Of a DNA stretch of 28,762 bases, positions 14,470 to 22,767 are shown in pieces. The first letter of the stretch is position 1; every line of letters begins with the position of its first letter. Source of the DNA: an uncultured Blautia sp. Lineage in GTDB: Bacteria > Bacillota > Clostridia > Lachnospirales > Lachnospiraceae. Position numbers and translations under genes: made by a program. Below the pieces are notes generated by a model that was not told the DNA's origin, searched no databases, and saw only the letters and a program-made list of their open reading frames with translations. Where the stretch lies: contig UQMI01000042.1 in NCBI GenBank assembly GCA_900542045.1, positions 1 to 28,762 on the forward strand, in the 5' to 3' direction.

Positions 14470-14637
14470 CGGAAAATAGTTATCCGGCAGCCAGAGATAT
14501 TGGAAGAGGGCACAGCCGTCGGTAAGCGGGCAGAGAATCAGGCTGAGTTCATCGACGAATCCTGCCTGAAGAAAGGTTCAGTTAACGATGCCGCCTTCGG
14601 AGAGAAGAATCCGTTCAATGCCAAACAGCTTTTTCGG
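14470..14637 (-). pseudogene. Remnant of a RibD-C/dihydrofolate-reductase-like protein
   Basis: Read on the minus strand from 14637, the translation is PKKLFGIERILLSEGGIVN, then TGA (14580-14578), then TFLQAGFVDELSLILCPLTD followed by G. This is the conserved C-terminal core of RibD-C type reductases (GIERLLIEGGG...FLxxGLVDELSL...P). An in-frame stop interrupts it, another stop precedes it, and nothing resembling the N-terminal half is present. The tail after PLTDG no longer resembles the family. It lies just downstream of the DUF362 gene on the same strand and fills the gap to the MFS gene. Confidence 0.65.
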
Positions 14638-14664
14638 TCATTTTTGTATACCTCTTGTGCCGTT

Positions 14665-15672
14665 CTAGTCTTCTTTTCCAAAGGGAACTACGTCTTTTAC
14701 GGCTTCCTGGGGAGTGATAACCTTGTCATCCTGATCGATATCAATTAACTGGTACCGGTCATTTCCCATTTTCAGCTCTTTCATATAAGTAAGCTGACGA
14801 AGACCATGACGGGTTTCTATCCGCTCTACCAGATCTTTGTGCTCGTCTTCTTTCAGCGCGTATACCAGATCCACAGAGGCCTGGTCAATGGCCAGGATAT
14901 CCCGGGAAGCCAGGATGCCGATGTTGGGTGTTACAACAGGCATGGCAGCGGTTCCTTCGCAGTCGCAGGAAACAGACATATTGCGGAGCACGTTGACAAA
15001 GGTAATGTGTTCGCTGAAATGGTCAACCACTGCTTTTGCTGATTCGGTCATACGTTCCATAAATTCTTCTGTGGCAATTGACCACATTTCATCAGAGCCG
15101 GGAATGGTATGAATCCATTTTTTTCCAACGCGGCCGTCTGCGCAGCCAATGCCGATATTCTTGTTGGAGCCGCCGAAGCCGCCCATGGCATGGCCTTTAA
15201 AGTGGGTCAGGACGAACAGAGAATCGTAGTTCAGGATATTTTTTCCCATGGACATTTCTGTAAACCATTTGCCGTCTTTTACCGGAAGATTTACGGTTCC
15301 GTTTTCGTCCATGATATCTACGGGACAGAAGGTCCAGCCATTTACCTTCAGAGTGTCGCGATGCTGCTCTGTGGTATAGCGGTCTCCCTCGTAGTACGTA
15401 TTGGTTTCCAGGATAGCGGCATCCGGAAGGTTATTTTTGATCAGGGATTCTACCCATGGCCGCGGGATGATATTCGGGCCGTTTTTCTCGCCGGTGTGGA
15501 GTTTGATGCCGATCTTTCCGGTCATGTTTTCGTTCACGCGCTGATAAAGTCTGCGAAGTCCCTCCGCAGACAAATCTTTTGTAAAATAAACGATGGATTT
15601 CTCCCCTGTGCGTTCTGCATAGGGAATGTAATGATCACCGCCGGTTCCAGGTACTTTTTTGTTCTGTGACAT
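14665..15672 (-). CDS. DUF362 domain-containing protein
   Basis: This 335-residue protein shows the DUF362 core: IGIKLHTGEKNG near the N-terminus and the conserved segment LTHFKGHAMGGFGGSNKNIG, then IGCADGRVGKKW. Many DUF362 proteins carry a ferredoxin domain; none is seen here. No signal peptide or membrane segment is present, and the function of the family is unknown. The start is ATG at 15672 (minus), with GGAGGAACCTCT upstream and a strong promoter of MerR type at 15729-15759. In-frame length and codon use look normal. The downstream sequence holds a broken reductase gene, perhaps a former operon partner. Confidence 0.87.
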   Translation of the reverse strand: MSQNKKVPGTGGDHYIPYAERTGEKSIVYFTKDLSAEGLRRLYQRVNENMTGKIGIKLHTGEKNGPNIIPRPWVESLIKNNLPDAAILETNTYYEGDRYTTEQHRDTLKVNGWTFCPVDIMDENGTVNLPVKDGKWFTEMSMGKNILNYDSLFVLTHFKGHAMGGFGGSNKNIGIGCADGRVGKKWIHTIPGSDEMWSIATEEFMERMTESAKAVVDHFSEHITFVNVLRNMSVSCDCEGTAAMPVVTPNIGILASRDILAIDQASVDLVYALKEDEHKDLVERIETRHGLRQLTYMKELKMGNDRYQLIDIDQDDKVITPQEAVKDVVPFGKED

Positions 15673-15728
15673 AGAGGTTCCTCCTTTTACTAAACTTATT
15701 TTCTGCCCTGCTTTATCAGGCAGTTTTC

Positions 15729-15759
15729 ATTATAATCCCTGGAGTGAAGTCCAGGTCAA
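15729..15759 (-). promoter_or_regulatory. MerR-type promoter of the DUF362 gene
   Basis: On the minus strand, TTGACC (15759-15754) and TATAAT (15734-15729) are separated by 19 bp. The inverted repeat CCTGGA-CTTCAC-TCCAGG occupies 15755-15738, between and overlapping the boxes. A long 19-bp spacer filled by a dyad is the hallmark of promoters activated by MerR-family regulators, which untwist the spacer. No merR gene lies in this window. The downstream leader also contains a small hairpin (CTGCC/GGCAG, about 15704-15724). Confidence 0.8.
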
Positions 15760-15942
15760 GGAAGAAAATAAGAATTTCTTCAAAGTATAAAATGAAATTG
15801 GTAATCAGTGATTTTAGTCTTGTGTGAAATATGGTATGGTAAATGCAGTACTCAAACGGGAGAAAGAAGCTGTCAGGAAACATATTGATACTTTTATGTG
15901 AGAATAATAGGAAGAAGAGCAGAATGAATGGAGGCTTATTTT

Positions 15943-17307
15943 ATGACAGAAAAGGAAATCCTGAGAAAACAGAAAAAATTTTTTGCAGCTGGCCAGACCC
16001 GGTCAGTGGTTTTTCGGAGACAGGCATTGCAGCGGCTTCGTATGGAGATGCATAAGCAGGAAAAAGAATTGTTTGCCGCATTAAAAGAAGATCTTGGAAA
16101 AAGCCAGGCGGAGGCGTATATGACCGAACTGGGCCTGGTATACGATGAAATTGCCTATGCCTGCAGGCATCTGAAACAATGGAGCCGGAGAAAGCGAAGA
16201 CAGACAGCCATGCAGCTTTTGCCAGGAAAGTGTTATGAATACAGAGAGCCTTATGGAAGTGTACTGATTCTGGCACCATGGAACTATCCCCTGCTCTTGT
16301 GCCTGGTTCCTCTGATCGGAGCTCTGGCGGCAGGAAACTGTGCGGTGGTCAAGCCATCTGAACTGGCAGGAGCCACATCTGCTGCATTGGAAAACCTGAT
16401 CCGGCAGTGTTTTCCGCAGGAATATGTGGCGGTGGTTCAGGGGGACAGGGAAGTCAGCACCAGACTGCTGCAGGAACCTTTTGATTTTATTTTCTATACC
16501 GGAGGCGAACGGGTGGGAAAGATTGTAATGGAGGCAGCGGCCAGACACCTGACGCCGGTGTGTCTGGAGCTGGGAGGAAAGAGCCCCTGCATTGTGGATG
16601 ACACGGCCAATATAAAGCTGGCTGCCAGGAGGATTGTCTACGGCAAGCTGGTAAACGCAGGGCAGACCTGCGTGGCTCCGGATTACCTGTTTGTCCATGC
16701 CCGGGTGAAAGAACAGCTCATTGCCTATATGATCCATGATATCCGAAGGTTTCTGGGAGACCAGCCTCTTCTCAGTGAGAAATATCCTTCTATTATAAAT
16801 GCGGCACATACCAGACGGCTGATGGGGCTGCTGGAAGGGGAGAAGATCCTGTACGGAGGAAAGCAAAAAGGGAACCGCATTGAGCCCACGCTGGTGGAGC
16901 CGTCTGCTCTGGATACCCCCATTATGCAGGAAGAAATCTTCGGGCCTTTGCTGCCTGTCTTTACCTATGAGGACCTGGATGAGGTACTGGAGTTTATTTC
17001 TGAACGTCCCAAGCCGCTGGCCCTTTATTTTTTCAGTGAGGATAAGCAGACACAGAAACGGGTACTGGAGGAAGTTTCTTTTGGAGGCGGATGCATCAAC
17101 GATACATTGCTGCATGTGGCATCCCATCATCTGCGGTTTGGCGGTGTGGGCAGCAGCGGTATGGGCAGCTATCATGGGAAATACAGTTTTGATCTGTTCA
17201 GCCATAAAAAGAGTATTCTGCAACAGTCCACCTGTGTGGATCTGCCGCTGCGTTATCATCCATGTTATGGACTGGCTCTGGCCCTTTTAAAGAGAATCAT
17301 GAAATAG
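15943..17307 (+). CDS. Aldehyde dehydrogenase (class III-like)
   Basis: This enzyme of about 454 residues oxidises aldehydes to acids with NAD(P)+. Landmarks are APWNYPLLLCLVPL (cofactor and substrate channel), KPSELAG, YTGGERVG, the general-base Glu in VCLELGGKSP (E209) and the nucleophile Cys in NAGQTCVAPDY (C243). The EEIFGPLLPV segment follows. The short N-terminus and about 455-residue length fit the class III/fatty-aldehyde group, and a hydrophobic C-terminal stretch (GLALALLKRIMK) may associate with membrane. The start is ATG 15943 because GGAGG at 15930-15934 sits eight bases upstream; an ATG at 15928 overlaps that site. No specific substrate is evident. Confidence 0.94.
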   Translation: MTEKEILRKQKKFFAAGQTRSVVFRRQALQRLRMEMHKQEKELFAALKEDLGKSQAEAYMTELGLVYDEIAYACRHLKQWSRRKRRQTAMQLLPGKCYEYREPYGSVLILAPWNYPLLLCLVPLIGALAAGNCAVVKPSELAGATSAALENLIRQCFPQEYVAVVQGDREVSTRLLQEPFDFIFYTGGERVGKIVMEAAARHLTPVCLELGGKSPCIVDDTANIKLAARRIVYGKLVNAGQTCVAPDYLFVHARVKEQLIAYMIHDIRRFLGDQPLLSEKYPSIINAAHTRRLMGLLEGEKILYGGKQKGNRIEPTLVEPSALDTPIMQEEIFGPLLPVFTYEDLDEVLEFISERPKPLALYFFSEDKQTQKRVLEEVSFGGGCINDTLLHVASHHLRFGGVGSSGMGSYHGKYSFDLFSHKKSILQQSTCVDLPLRYHPCYGLALALLKRIMK

Positions 17308-17316
17308 GGGAATTTC

Positions 17317-17345
17317 TTGCGGAATACGAGGGAGATTGTTATAAT
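17317..17345 (+). promoter_or_regulatory. Promoter of aroK
   Basis: TTGCGG at 17317-17322 and TATAAT at 17340-17345 have a 17-bp spacer, with TG at 17337-17338 making an extended -10. It lies in the 82-bp gap after the aldehyde dehydrogenase gene. Confidence 0.75.
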
Positions 17346-17389
17346 AAAGAACATGACAAAAAGAGTGGAAACAGCAAAGGAGAGGAAAA

Positions 17390-17944
17390 GTGGAAAAAGC
17401 CAGATTTCATTTTAATATTTTCCTGGTGGGATTCATGGGCGTGGGAAAGAGTACCATTGCGTCACAGCTGGGAAAGATGCTGCATATGGACCGATTGGAA
17501 ATGGATCAGAAGATTGTGGAGCAGGAAGGAATGCCTGTTTCCGAGATTTTTTCCAGATATGGAGAGCAGTATTTTCGGGATGCGGAGAGTAATCTGCTGA
17601 TTGCGCTGCAGGAGGGAAAAGGAATGGTGGTATCCTGCGGCGGCGGAGTGGTCCTTCGCCGGGAAAACGGGATGCACATGAAGAAAAACGGACATGTGAT
17701 CTGGCTGACAGCTGCGCCGGAGACGATCTATGAAAGGGTGAAGGACAATAAGGACCGTCCGATCCTGAACAACAACATGAACGTGGAATTTATCCGGGAG
17801 CTGATGGAGAAGAGAAAGCCTTTCTATGAAGCAGCGGCGGATATCCAGGTGTCCACGGATCAGAAGAGTATTTCACAGATCTGTGCGGAAATTGTGGAAA
17901 AGCTGAGCATATTGGAAGAACAGGAGCATTCCGGGGAATGCTGA
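17390..17944 (+). CDS. aroK: Shikimate kinase
   Basis: This 184-residue protein phosphorylates shikimate at the 3-hydroxyl in the chorismate pathway. It has Walker A GFMGVGKST (residues 14-22), the shikimate-binding Asp at D39 (EMD, where most enzymes have DTD), R63 in YFRDAE, the GGG loop in SCGGGVV (84-86) and the lid Arg at R123 in DRPIL. The start is GTG 17390, with AGGAGAGG at 17378-17385. It stands alone rather than in an aro cluster and has its own promoter and terminator. The slightly long C-terminal tail is Glu-rich. Confidence 0.93.
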   Translation: MEKARFHFNIFLVGFMGVGKSTIASQLGKMLHMDRLEMDQKIVEQEGMPVSEIFSRYGEQYFRDAESNLLIALQEGKGMVVSCGGGVVLRRENGMHMKKNGHVIWLTAAPETIYERVKDNKDRPILNNNMNVEFIRELMEKRKPFYEAAADIQVSTDQKSISQICAEIVEKLSILEEQEHSGEC

Positions 17945-17952
17945 CAGAGAAG

Positions 17953-17984
17953 AGAGCAGGGAAGAAAATTAACCCTGCTCTTTT
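17953..17984. terminator. Bidirectional terminator between aroK and the GT2 gene
   Basis: AGAGCAGGG (17953-17961) pairs with CCCTGCTCT (17973-17981), followed by TTTTAT. Read on the minus strand, A-rich sequence precedes the same stem. The stop codon of the minus-strand GT2 gene (17971-17969) lies in the loop, so the hairpin serves two convergent genes. Confidence 0.8.
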
Positions 17985-18895
17985 ATAATGTACACGGGAC
18001 GGCCTTTGCTCTCCATATAATTTTTGGACACATAACCGCCCAGAATGGAAAGGAACAGGAGCTGGATGCCATTGAGGAACAGGATCAGGCAGACGATGGT
18101 GGTCCATCCGTTGACTGCATTTCCGAAGAAAATAGTGCCGATGGCCGTGATGCTGCCGTAGATCAGGGACAGCAGAAAGAGAATGGCGCCAGCCACGCCG
18201 GCCAGGGTGATCGGGGTGGTGGAAAAAGAAAAAATTCCATTCAGAGCGTAGCAGAATAATTTTCTGAGATTCCATTTGGTATTCCCGGCGGCTCTCTCGG
18301 CATTTTCGTAGGGAATCCATTTGGTTTCGAATCCGACAAAGGAAAAAATCCCCTTCATATAGCGGTTGTATTCCCGGCAGGACAGGATGGAATCCACTAC
18401 TTTCCGGGTCATCATCCGGAAATCCCCGTCGCCGTCCTGCATATCCATATGGCTGCATTTGGAGATCACAGTGTAAAAGCTGCGGGACAGGAAATTCCGC
18501 AGGATGCCTTCTCCCCTTCTGGTGGTGCGTCTTCCGGCACAGCAGTCATAGCCTTCCTTCTGAAGGGCGGAGAACATGGCGGGCAAAAGTGCCGGAGGGT
18601 GCTGCAGATCCGCGTCCATCAGGACACAATATTCCCCGATAGAGGCCTGCAGTCCTGCGTACATGGCGGCTTCCTTGCCGAAATTTCTGGAAAAGGTAAG
18701 ATAGTGGCAGGACGGATCCTGAGCGGCCAGGGATTTTATCACCTGCAGCGTACCATCGCTGCTGCCGTCATCCACAAATAAAAATTCAGGAACTGCGTCA
18801 GGAATGGATGAGGTAATTTTCTTCGTCTCCCGGTAAAAAATAGGAAGAGATTCTTCTTCGTTATAACATGGAACAATAATCGTCAGTTTGATCAT
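17969..18895 (-). CDS. GT2 polyprenyl-phosphate glycosyltransferase (DPM1/GtrB/CsbB-like)
   Basis: This protein of about 308 residues has an N-terminal GT-A domain: TIIVPCYNEEESL at residues 5-17, FLFVDDGSSDGT, and the metal-binding DAD in VLMDADLQHPP. Two C-terminal hydrophobic helices (GVAGAILFLLSLIYG and IVCLILFLNGIQLLFLSILG) anchor it. Such enzymes load a sugar onto undecaprenyl phosphate for a GT-C partner. The start is ATG at 18895, with GAGGAG upstream; a longer frame from 19006 would overlap the yfhO gene. The ATG shares an ATGA with the yfhO stop codon, so the two are translationally coupled. The pairing matches csbB-yfhO of Bacillus. Confidence 0.92.
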   Translation of the reverse strand: MIKLTIIVPCYNEEESLPIFYRETKKITSSIPDAVPEFLFVDDGSSDGTLQVIKSLAAQDPSCHYLTFSRNFGKEAAMYAGLQASIGEYCVLMDADLQHPPALLPAMFSALQKEGYDCCAGRRTTRRGEGILRNFLSRSFYTVISKCSHMDMQDGDGDFRMMTRKVVDSILSCREYNRYMKGIFSFVGFETKWIPYENAERAAGNTKWNLRKLFCYALNGIFSFSTTPITLAGVAGAILFLLSLIYGSITAIGTIFFGNAVNGWTTIVCLILFLNGIQLLFLSILGGYVSKNYMESKGRPVYIIKEQG

Positions 18896-21516
18896 GATGT
18901 TTTCTCCTCTTTTGTTCTGTGTGATGGGGTGGCAAATTTTTTCAAAACGTGCTGGTTTTCCAGGCAGATCTGCAGGAAAAATACCAGCAGACCGGCCAGG
19001 GAGCATATTCCTCCTGCTTTCTGCAGCGGCGATTCGTAGGTCAGACGGATGGAATGTTCTCCTTTTGCCAGAGGAATTCCCAGGTATGCGCCGTTGACTT
19101 TCTGAATGGATGCCGGCGCCCCGTCTACCCAGGCCTGATAGCCGGATTCCAGGGGCAGAGAGGTGATGAAATAGCCGTCTTCGGGAAGGCGGATGGTTCC
19201 TTTGAGCACTTCATTTCCGAAGGTATCCTCATTTTGAAAAGGATATATGGTATCCATGCCGAAACAGGAGGTATCCAGGGTATAACAGTGCAGGTCGGAT
19301 ATTTGAAACTTTCCCTGTGTCTCCACTGTCAGCTGCCGGATTTCTTCCGAAGATGACAGCAGATAGGTAAAAGTGGTGTTGTGGTTGGGATAGGGAGCAT
19401 CGGCTCCCGACAGTTTGTTTCGTACGCCATTGATCGTGATCACTACGGCCTGGTCACTGAGCGGCTGTACCCGGAAGGTAACAGCAAGAATCTGATCCTT
19501 CAGAGGTTTTGCCGGTACAACAGTGAGGCGATCTTTTGTTTCTTCTGTGATGGTGTAATCCCGTCCCTCTTCCGGAAAGATTTCCCGAAAATGAGAGGTG
19601 AAGGAGCTGCTTCCTGAGGAAGGAGCAACGCTGCGGGATGTGATGGCTTCCAGATTGTCCGGAAAAGGAAGCTGCTCCCAGGCTTCCTGAGACAGCAGGG
19701 CTGTGCTCCCGTAACACAAAGGCAGGACATTGGTATTTTCAGCCAGGACGGAAGCAGAATTTCTCTGTCTTACCGTGTATCCCCAGGGCAGCCGGTCTTC
19801 AGAAGTCTCCAGATAGCGGACGCTGTTCAGATAGAGGAAGAAGGGATTTTCCACACTTAACAGCGCCACCCGGTTATTTATCCGTATGGGATTTCGCATC
19901 TGGTCAAAATAAAAGGAACTGTACACCGGGTTTCCCGTGGAGGTATAAGCAGAACTGCGTCCGGTTCCCGGTGCCAGCAGCCGGTTGGCACTCTGGTAAG
20001 GATTCAGGAAAGTGTCAAACCGGTATGAAGGATCCTGACAGAAATCCGTCCGTTCCGTATCGGAGAAATGGGAGGCGGCTGCTTCTTCTGTGGAAAGGCG
20101 CGGATCCACCAGGTGCAATCCAGCAGCAAAGAGAAAGGCGGTCATGCCCAGGAATGTCAGAGTGCCTGGCAGGGTAAGGAGCCTTTGCATGGCAGCGGAA
20201 ACTGCGGCATGGCTGCGGGGTGAGCCAGGAAAAAGGGCCGGAAGTCTGCTGCGGAAGGTCCTGGGGGGACCGGATGCACTGCTTCTTCTGGAAAGACAGA
20301 GAAACAGCAGGAGTACTGCGGCCAGATCCGCAAAAACCAGGAAGGTTCCGTAGTTCTGGTATTGAAGCCAGGTCACTGCTGCCATGGGCAGGAGCAGAAT
20401 CGGATGGGGCGTTTTTCTTTTTCTCCAGAACCACTGCAGAGACTGCATGCAAAGAAGCAGGGCCAGAGGAAGAAACGGCATCAGGATCTTACTTCTGGAA
20501 TACAGAAAGCCGTTGAGGACGTAAGGCAGCAGACCACTGATACAGCCAAAGATTACGAAGGCGGAAGCCGCACGGAGATGCGGTACCCAAAGAGCCAGCA
20601 GCAGCAGAAACAGTGCGGTCAAAGTCAGGCCATATCCATAAGGGCTGTAAAGCAGGCCGGAGAAATCCAGATGAAAGGCCAGAGGGCTGGCAGCGGCAGC
20701 CGTGCCGCCGTCCTTTGCCCCGGCACAGCTAAAGATCACAAAGGCTGTGGGAAGCAGCAGGATGCCGGTCAGAAGTACAGATATAAAAGCATACTTGCAG
20801 AAGCTTCCGGTGAGGTGTAGCATTTCTTTCCACCCGCGGGATGGAGCTGTGTGCAGAAGAAAAACGAATACAGACAGCAGGCAGGCAATGGAGTAGTAGA
20901 AGCTGTGCAGGTGGATTAGAAACAACATCAGTACCAGGGGCCACCCTTTTTTTCTCCGATGAAAATAAAGAGCAGACAGCAATGCTCCCAGAAGAAACGG
21001 CATGTAATTTACAAACACGATCTGCCGGTGAATCTGGAAAAAGCAGCCGGCACACAGAAACAGCACGCTTCCGAAAAAGCGGAAGGGAAGCTGCAGGCCG
21101 CATTTTTTCAGCAGATGATAGAACAGCAGAATGGAGAGAAGATATCCGCCAATGGCATAGACGGTTAAAATGACGTCCATGGAAACAGAGGGCAGCAGGC
21201 AGCCCAGCAGTACATCCGGACGGAGATAACCGTAATAGGCGAACTGGTAAATATTGGAACCGCCTCCCAGGGGCAGATGTCCGGGGAAAAGGGTTCCTTC
21301 TTCATAAAAGGCGGAACGCATGGTCTCAGCGATGCTCACATACTGGGAGTACCAGTCGCAGGAGGAACCGAAGAAATAGCCGAGCCGCAGCGATGGCGCG
21401 AGCAGGAGCAGAGCAAGCAGGACCAGGATTGCCTGAGGTCCGAATCTGTGGAATATCTGGTGATGCAGAAGCTGTCTGTGCATGGTATGGTTCTTCAGAG
21501 TGGTGAGTGTTTGCAT
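18892..21516 (-). CDS. yfhO: YfhO-family membrane glycosyltransferase (GT-C)
   Basis: This 874-residue membrane protein begins with a hydrophobic helix (AILVLLALLLLAPSL), then GYFFGSSCDWYSQY, where GT-C enzymes have an early acidic loop residue. About a dozen transmembrane helices follow, then a large extracytoplasmic beta-rich domain ending in SGYQAWVDGAPASIQKVNGA and a final helix. This is the YfhO pattern. In Bacillus and Listeria, YfhO-type enzymes transfer sugars from undecaprenyl phosphate to lipoteichoic acid. The ATG at 21516 follows GAAGGAG with a rather long gap; ATG at residue 12 is an alternative. It is coupled to the GT2 gene by an ATGA overlap. The exact acceptor polymer here is unknown. 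Confidence 0.92.
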   Translation of the reverse strand: MQTLTTLKNHTMHRQLLHHQIFHRFGPQAILVLLALLLLAPSLRLGYFFGSSCDWYSQYVSIAETMRSAFYEEGTLFPGHLPLGGGSNIYQFAYYGYLRPDVLLGCLLPSVSMDVILTVYAIGGYLLSILLFYHLLKKCGLQLPFRFFGSVLFLCAGCFFQIHRQIVFVNYMPFLLGALLSALYFHRRKKGWPLVLMLFLIHLHSFYYSIACLLSVFVFLLHTAPSRGWKEMLHLTGSFCKYAFISVLLTGILLLPTAFVIFSCAGAKDGGTAAAASPLAFHLDFSGLLYSPYGYGLTLTALFLLLLALWVPHLRAASAFVIFGCISGLLPYVLNGFLYSRSKILMPFLPLALLLCMQSLQWFWRKRKTPHPILLLPMAAVTWLQYQNYGTFLVFADLAAVLLLFLCLSRRSSASGPPRTFRSRLPALFPGSPRSHAAVSAAMQRLLTLPGTLTFLGMTAFLFAAGLHLVDPRLSTEEAAASHFSDTERTDFCQDPSYRFDTFLNPYQSANRLLAPGTGRSSAYTSTGNPVYSSFYFDQMRNPIRINNRVALLSVENPFFLYLNSVRYLETSEDRLPWGYTVRQRNSASVLAENTNVLPLCYGSTALLSQEAWEQLPFPDNLEAITSRSVAPSSGSSSFTSHFREIFPEEGRDYTITEETKDRLTVVPAKPLKDQILAVTFRVQPLSDQAVVITINGVRNKLSGADAPYPNHNTTFTYLLSSSEEIRQLTVETQGKFQISDLHCYTLDTSCFGMDTIYPFQNEDTFGNEVLKGTIRLPEDGYFITSLPLESGYQAWVDGAPASIQKVNGAYLGIPLAKGEHSIRLTYESPLQKAGGICSLAGLLVFFLQICLENQHVLKKFATPSHRTKEEKTS

Positions 21517-21549
21517 GAAAATCAGTCTCCTTCTTCAGTGATTGAGGAG

Positions 21550-21558
21550 AGTATAACA
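21550..21558 (-). promoter_or_regulatory. Possible extended -10 promoter of yfhO
   Basis: On the minus strand, TGT-TATACT (21558-21550) forms an extended -10 about 34 bp before the yfhO start codon. No clear -35 box is visible. Confidence 0.45.
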
Positions 21559-21683
21559 GACGTTTCTAAATTATCGTTTAAAGAAAACGAAAAGAATTCT
21601 TAAGAAATGGAAAGAGGAGAGCAGTCATATACTGACTGGTCTGCTCTGAACTGAGATACCGTCTGAGCGGTACTGTCCGGCAG

Positions 21684-21713
21684 TTGACACAATAGGTACA
21701 GATATAGTATACT
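21684..21713 (+). promoter_or_regulatory. Promoter upstream of the nucleoside hydrolase gene
   Basis: TTGACA at 21684-21689 and TATACT at 21708-21713 have an 18-bp spacer. Transcription would begin near 21720, only about 30 bases before an intrinsic terminator. Confidence 0.8.
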
Positions 21714-21748
21714 TTTCTTTACCACAGTTGTTGAATAATACGCATACT

Positions 21749-21782
21749 CCTGCATGACAAAATAGCTGTCATGCAGGTTTTT
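21749..21782 (+). terminator. Intrinsic terminator inside the nucleoside hydrolase leader
   Basis: CCTGCATGACA (21749-21759) pairs perfectly with TGTCATGCAGG (21767-21777) around AAATAGC, followed by TTTTT (21778-21782). It sits between the promoter at 21684-21713 and the start codon at 21809, so it should act as an attenuator or end a small transcript of about 60 bases. Confidence 0.85.
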
Positions 21783-21808
21783 GTGTGTGCTGGGAAGCAG
21801 GTGAACGT

Positions 21809-22756
21809 ATGAGAAAAATCTGGATAGACTGTGATCCTGGTGTGGATGATGCCGTGGCACTGAGTTATCTGGCGGCGAATCGGGAACAGTTTGAGATTTT
21901 GGGGGTTTCCACCGTAGCAGGAAATCAGACCATCGAAAAAGTAACTGCCAATGCGCTGGCTCTGACAGAATTTCTGAACCTGGATGTGCCGGTGGTACAG
22001 GGCGCTGAGAAACCGCTGGTAGCTGACCTGGGGACAGGTGCCGGGGTTCACGGAGAAACAGGACTGGGCAGGCATGCTCTACCGAAGAGCGGCAGAAAGC
22101 CGGTTTCGTCATCCTTTTCGGATTATATTGCGGAAATGACGGCAGAATGGCCCAAAGAAGAAAGGATGACTCTGGTTGCGCTGGGGCCTCTTACGAACCT
22201 GGCAATGTTGATAAAAAGCAAGCCGCAGATCCGTGACAGGATTGAAGAAATTATTTTCATGGGAGGCGCCGCCTGGGGCGGGAATGTGACAGCATCTGCG
22301 GAATTTAATATTTATACGGACCCGGAGGCGGCGAAGATCGTTCTGGATGCTGGGATCCCTGCGGTAATGTGCGGTCTGGATGTGACAATGAAATGTGGAT
22401 TTACCAGAAGACAGATCTCCAAGCTGTGCCAGATAGGAGGACGCGTGTCCGGGTTGTGCGGAGAGTGGATCGCGGAATTCCTGTCTTCTCCTGTGTATGA
22501 AGTACAGCCGGTGCTGCCGGTCCACGATGTGGTTCCGATCATGTATCTGCTGCATCCGGAGATTTTCGGGGGTGAGAAGTTTCCGGTGGATGTGGACTGT
22601 TCCATGGGGCTGAGCAGAGGAAGAACCATCTGTGACAGACGTTATCTTCTGGATGAAGAGGAACTCCATGTGAAGGTGCTGCTGAAGGCAGACGGCAATG
22701 CCTTCCAGGAATATCTGATCGAAAGTTTATATGAGATGGATGCCGAAAGTAACTGA
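21809..22756 (+). CDS. Nucleoside hydrolase (IUNH family)
   Basis: This hydrolase of about 315 residues splits ribonucleosides into base and ribose. The Ca2+-binding signature DCDPGVDDA lies at residues 7-15, and the central region carries VALGPLTNLA, IIFMGGAAWGGNV, ASAEFNIYTDPEAA and a late VHDVVPIMY with the last metal ligand Asp. The start is ATG 21809; GCAGGTGA is a weak ribosome binding site, and a longer frame from GTG 21785 would start at the terminator. Base specificity cannot be told. It is preceded by a promoter and terminator and followed 12 bp later by an exonuclease gene. Confidence 0.93.
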   Translation: MRKIWIDCDPGVDDAVALSYLAANREQFEILGVSTVAGNQTIEKVTANALALTEFLNLDVPVVQGAEKPLVADLGTGAGVHGETGLGRHALPKSGRKPVSSSFSDYIAEMTAEWPKEERMTLVALGPLTNLAMLIKSKPQIRDRIEEIIFMGGAAWGGNVTASAEFNIYTDPEAAKIVLDAGIPAVMCGLDVTMKCGFTRRQISKLCQIGGRVSGLCGEWIAEFLSSPVYEVQPVLPVHDVVPIMYLLHPEIFGGEKFPVDVDCSMGLSRGRTICDRRYLLDEEELHVKVLLKADGNAFQEYLIESLYEMDAESN

Positions 22757-22767
22757 GGAACGAGACT

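Noticed and set aside
14353..14748. Plus-strand 131-codon frame spanning the MFS end and the DUF362 end
   Set aside because: It overlaps two real genes and runs antisense to the reductase remnant; no start signal.
16081..17259. Long minus-strand open frame (392 codons) opposite the aldehyde dehydrogenase gene
   Set aside because: The plus strand has all aldehyde dehydrogenase motifs; the antisense translation resembles no protein family and is a by-product of codon bias.
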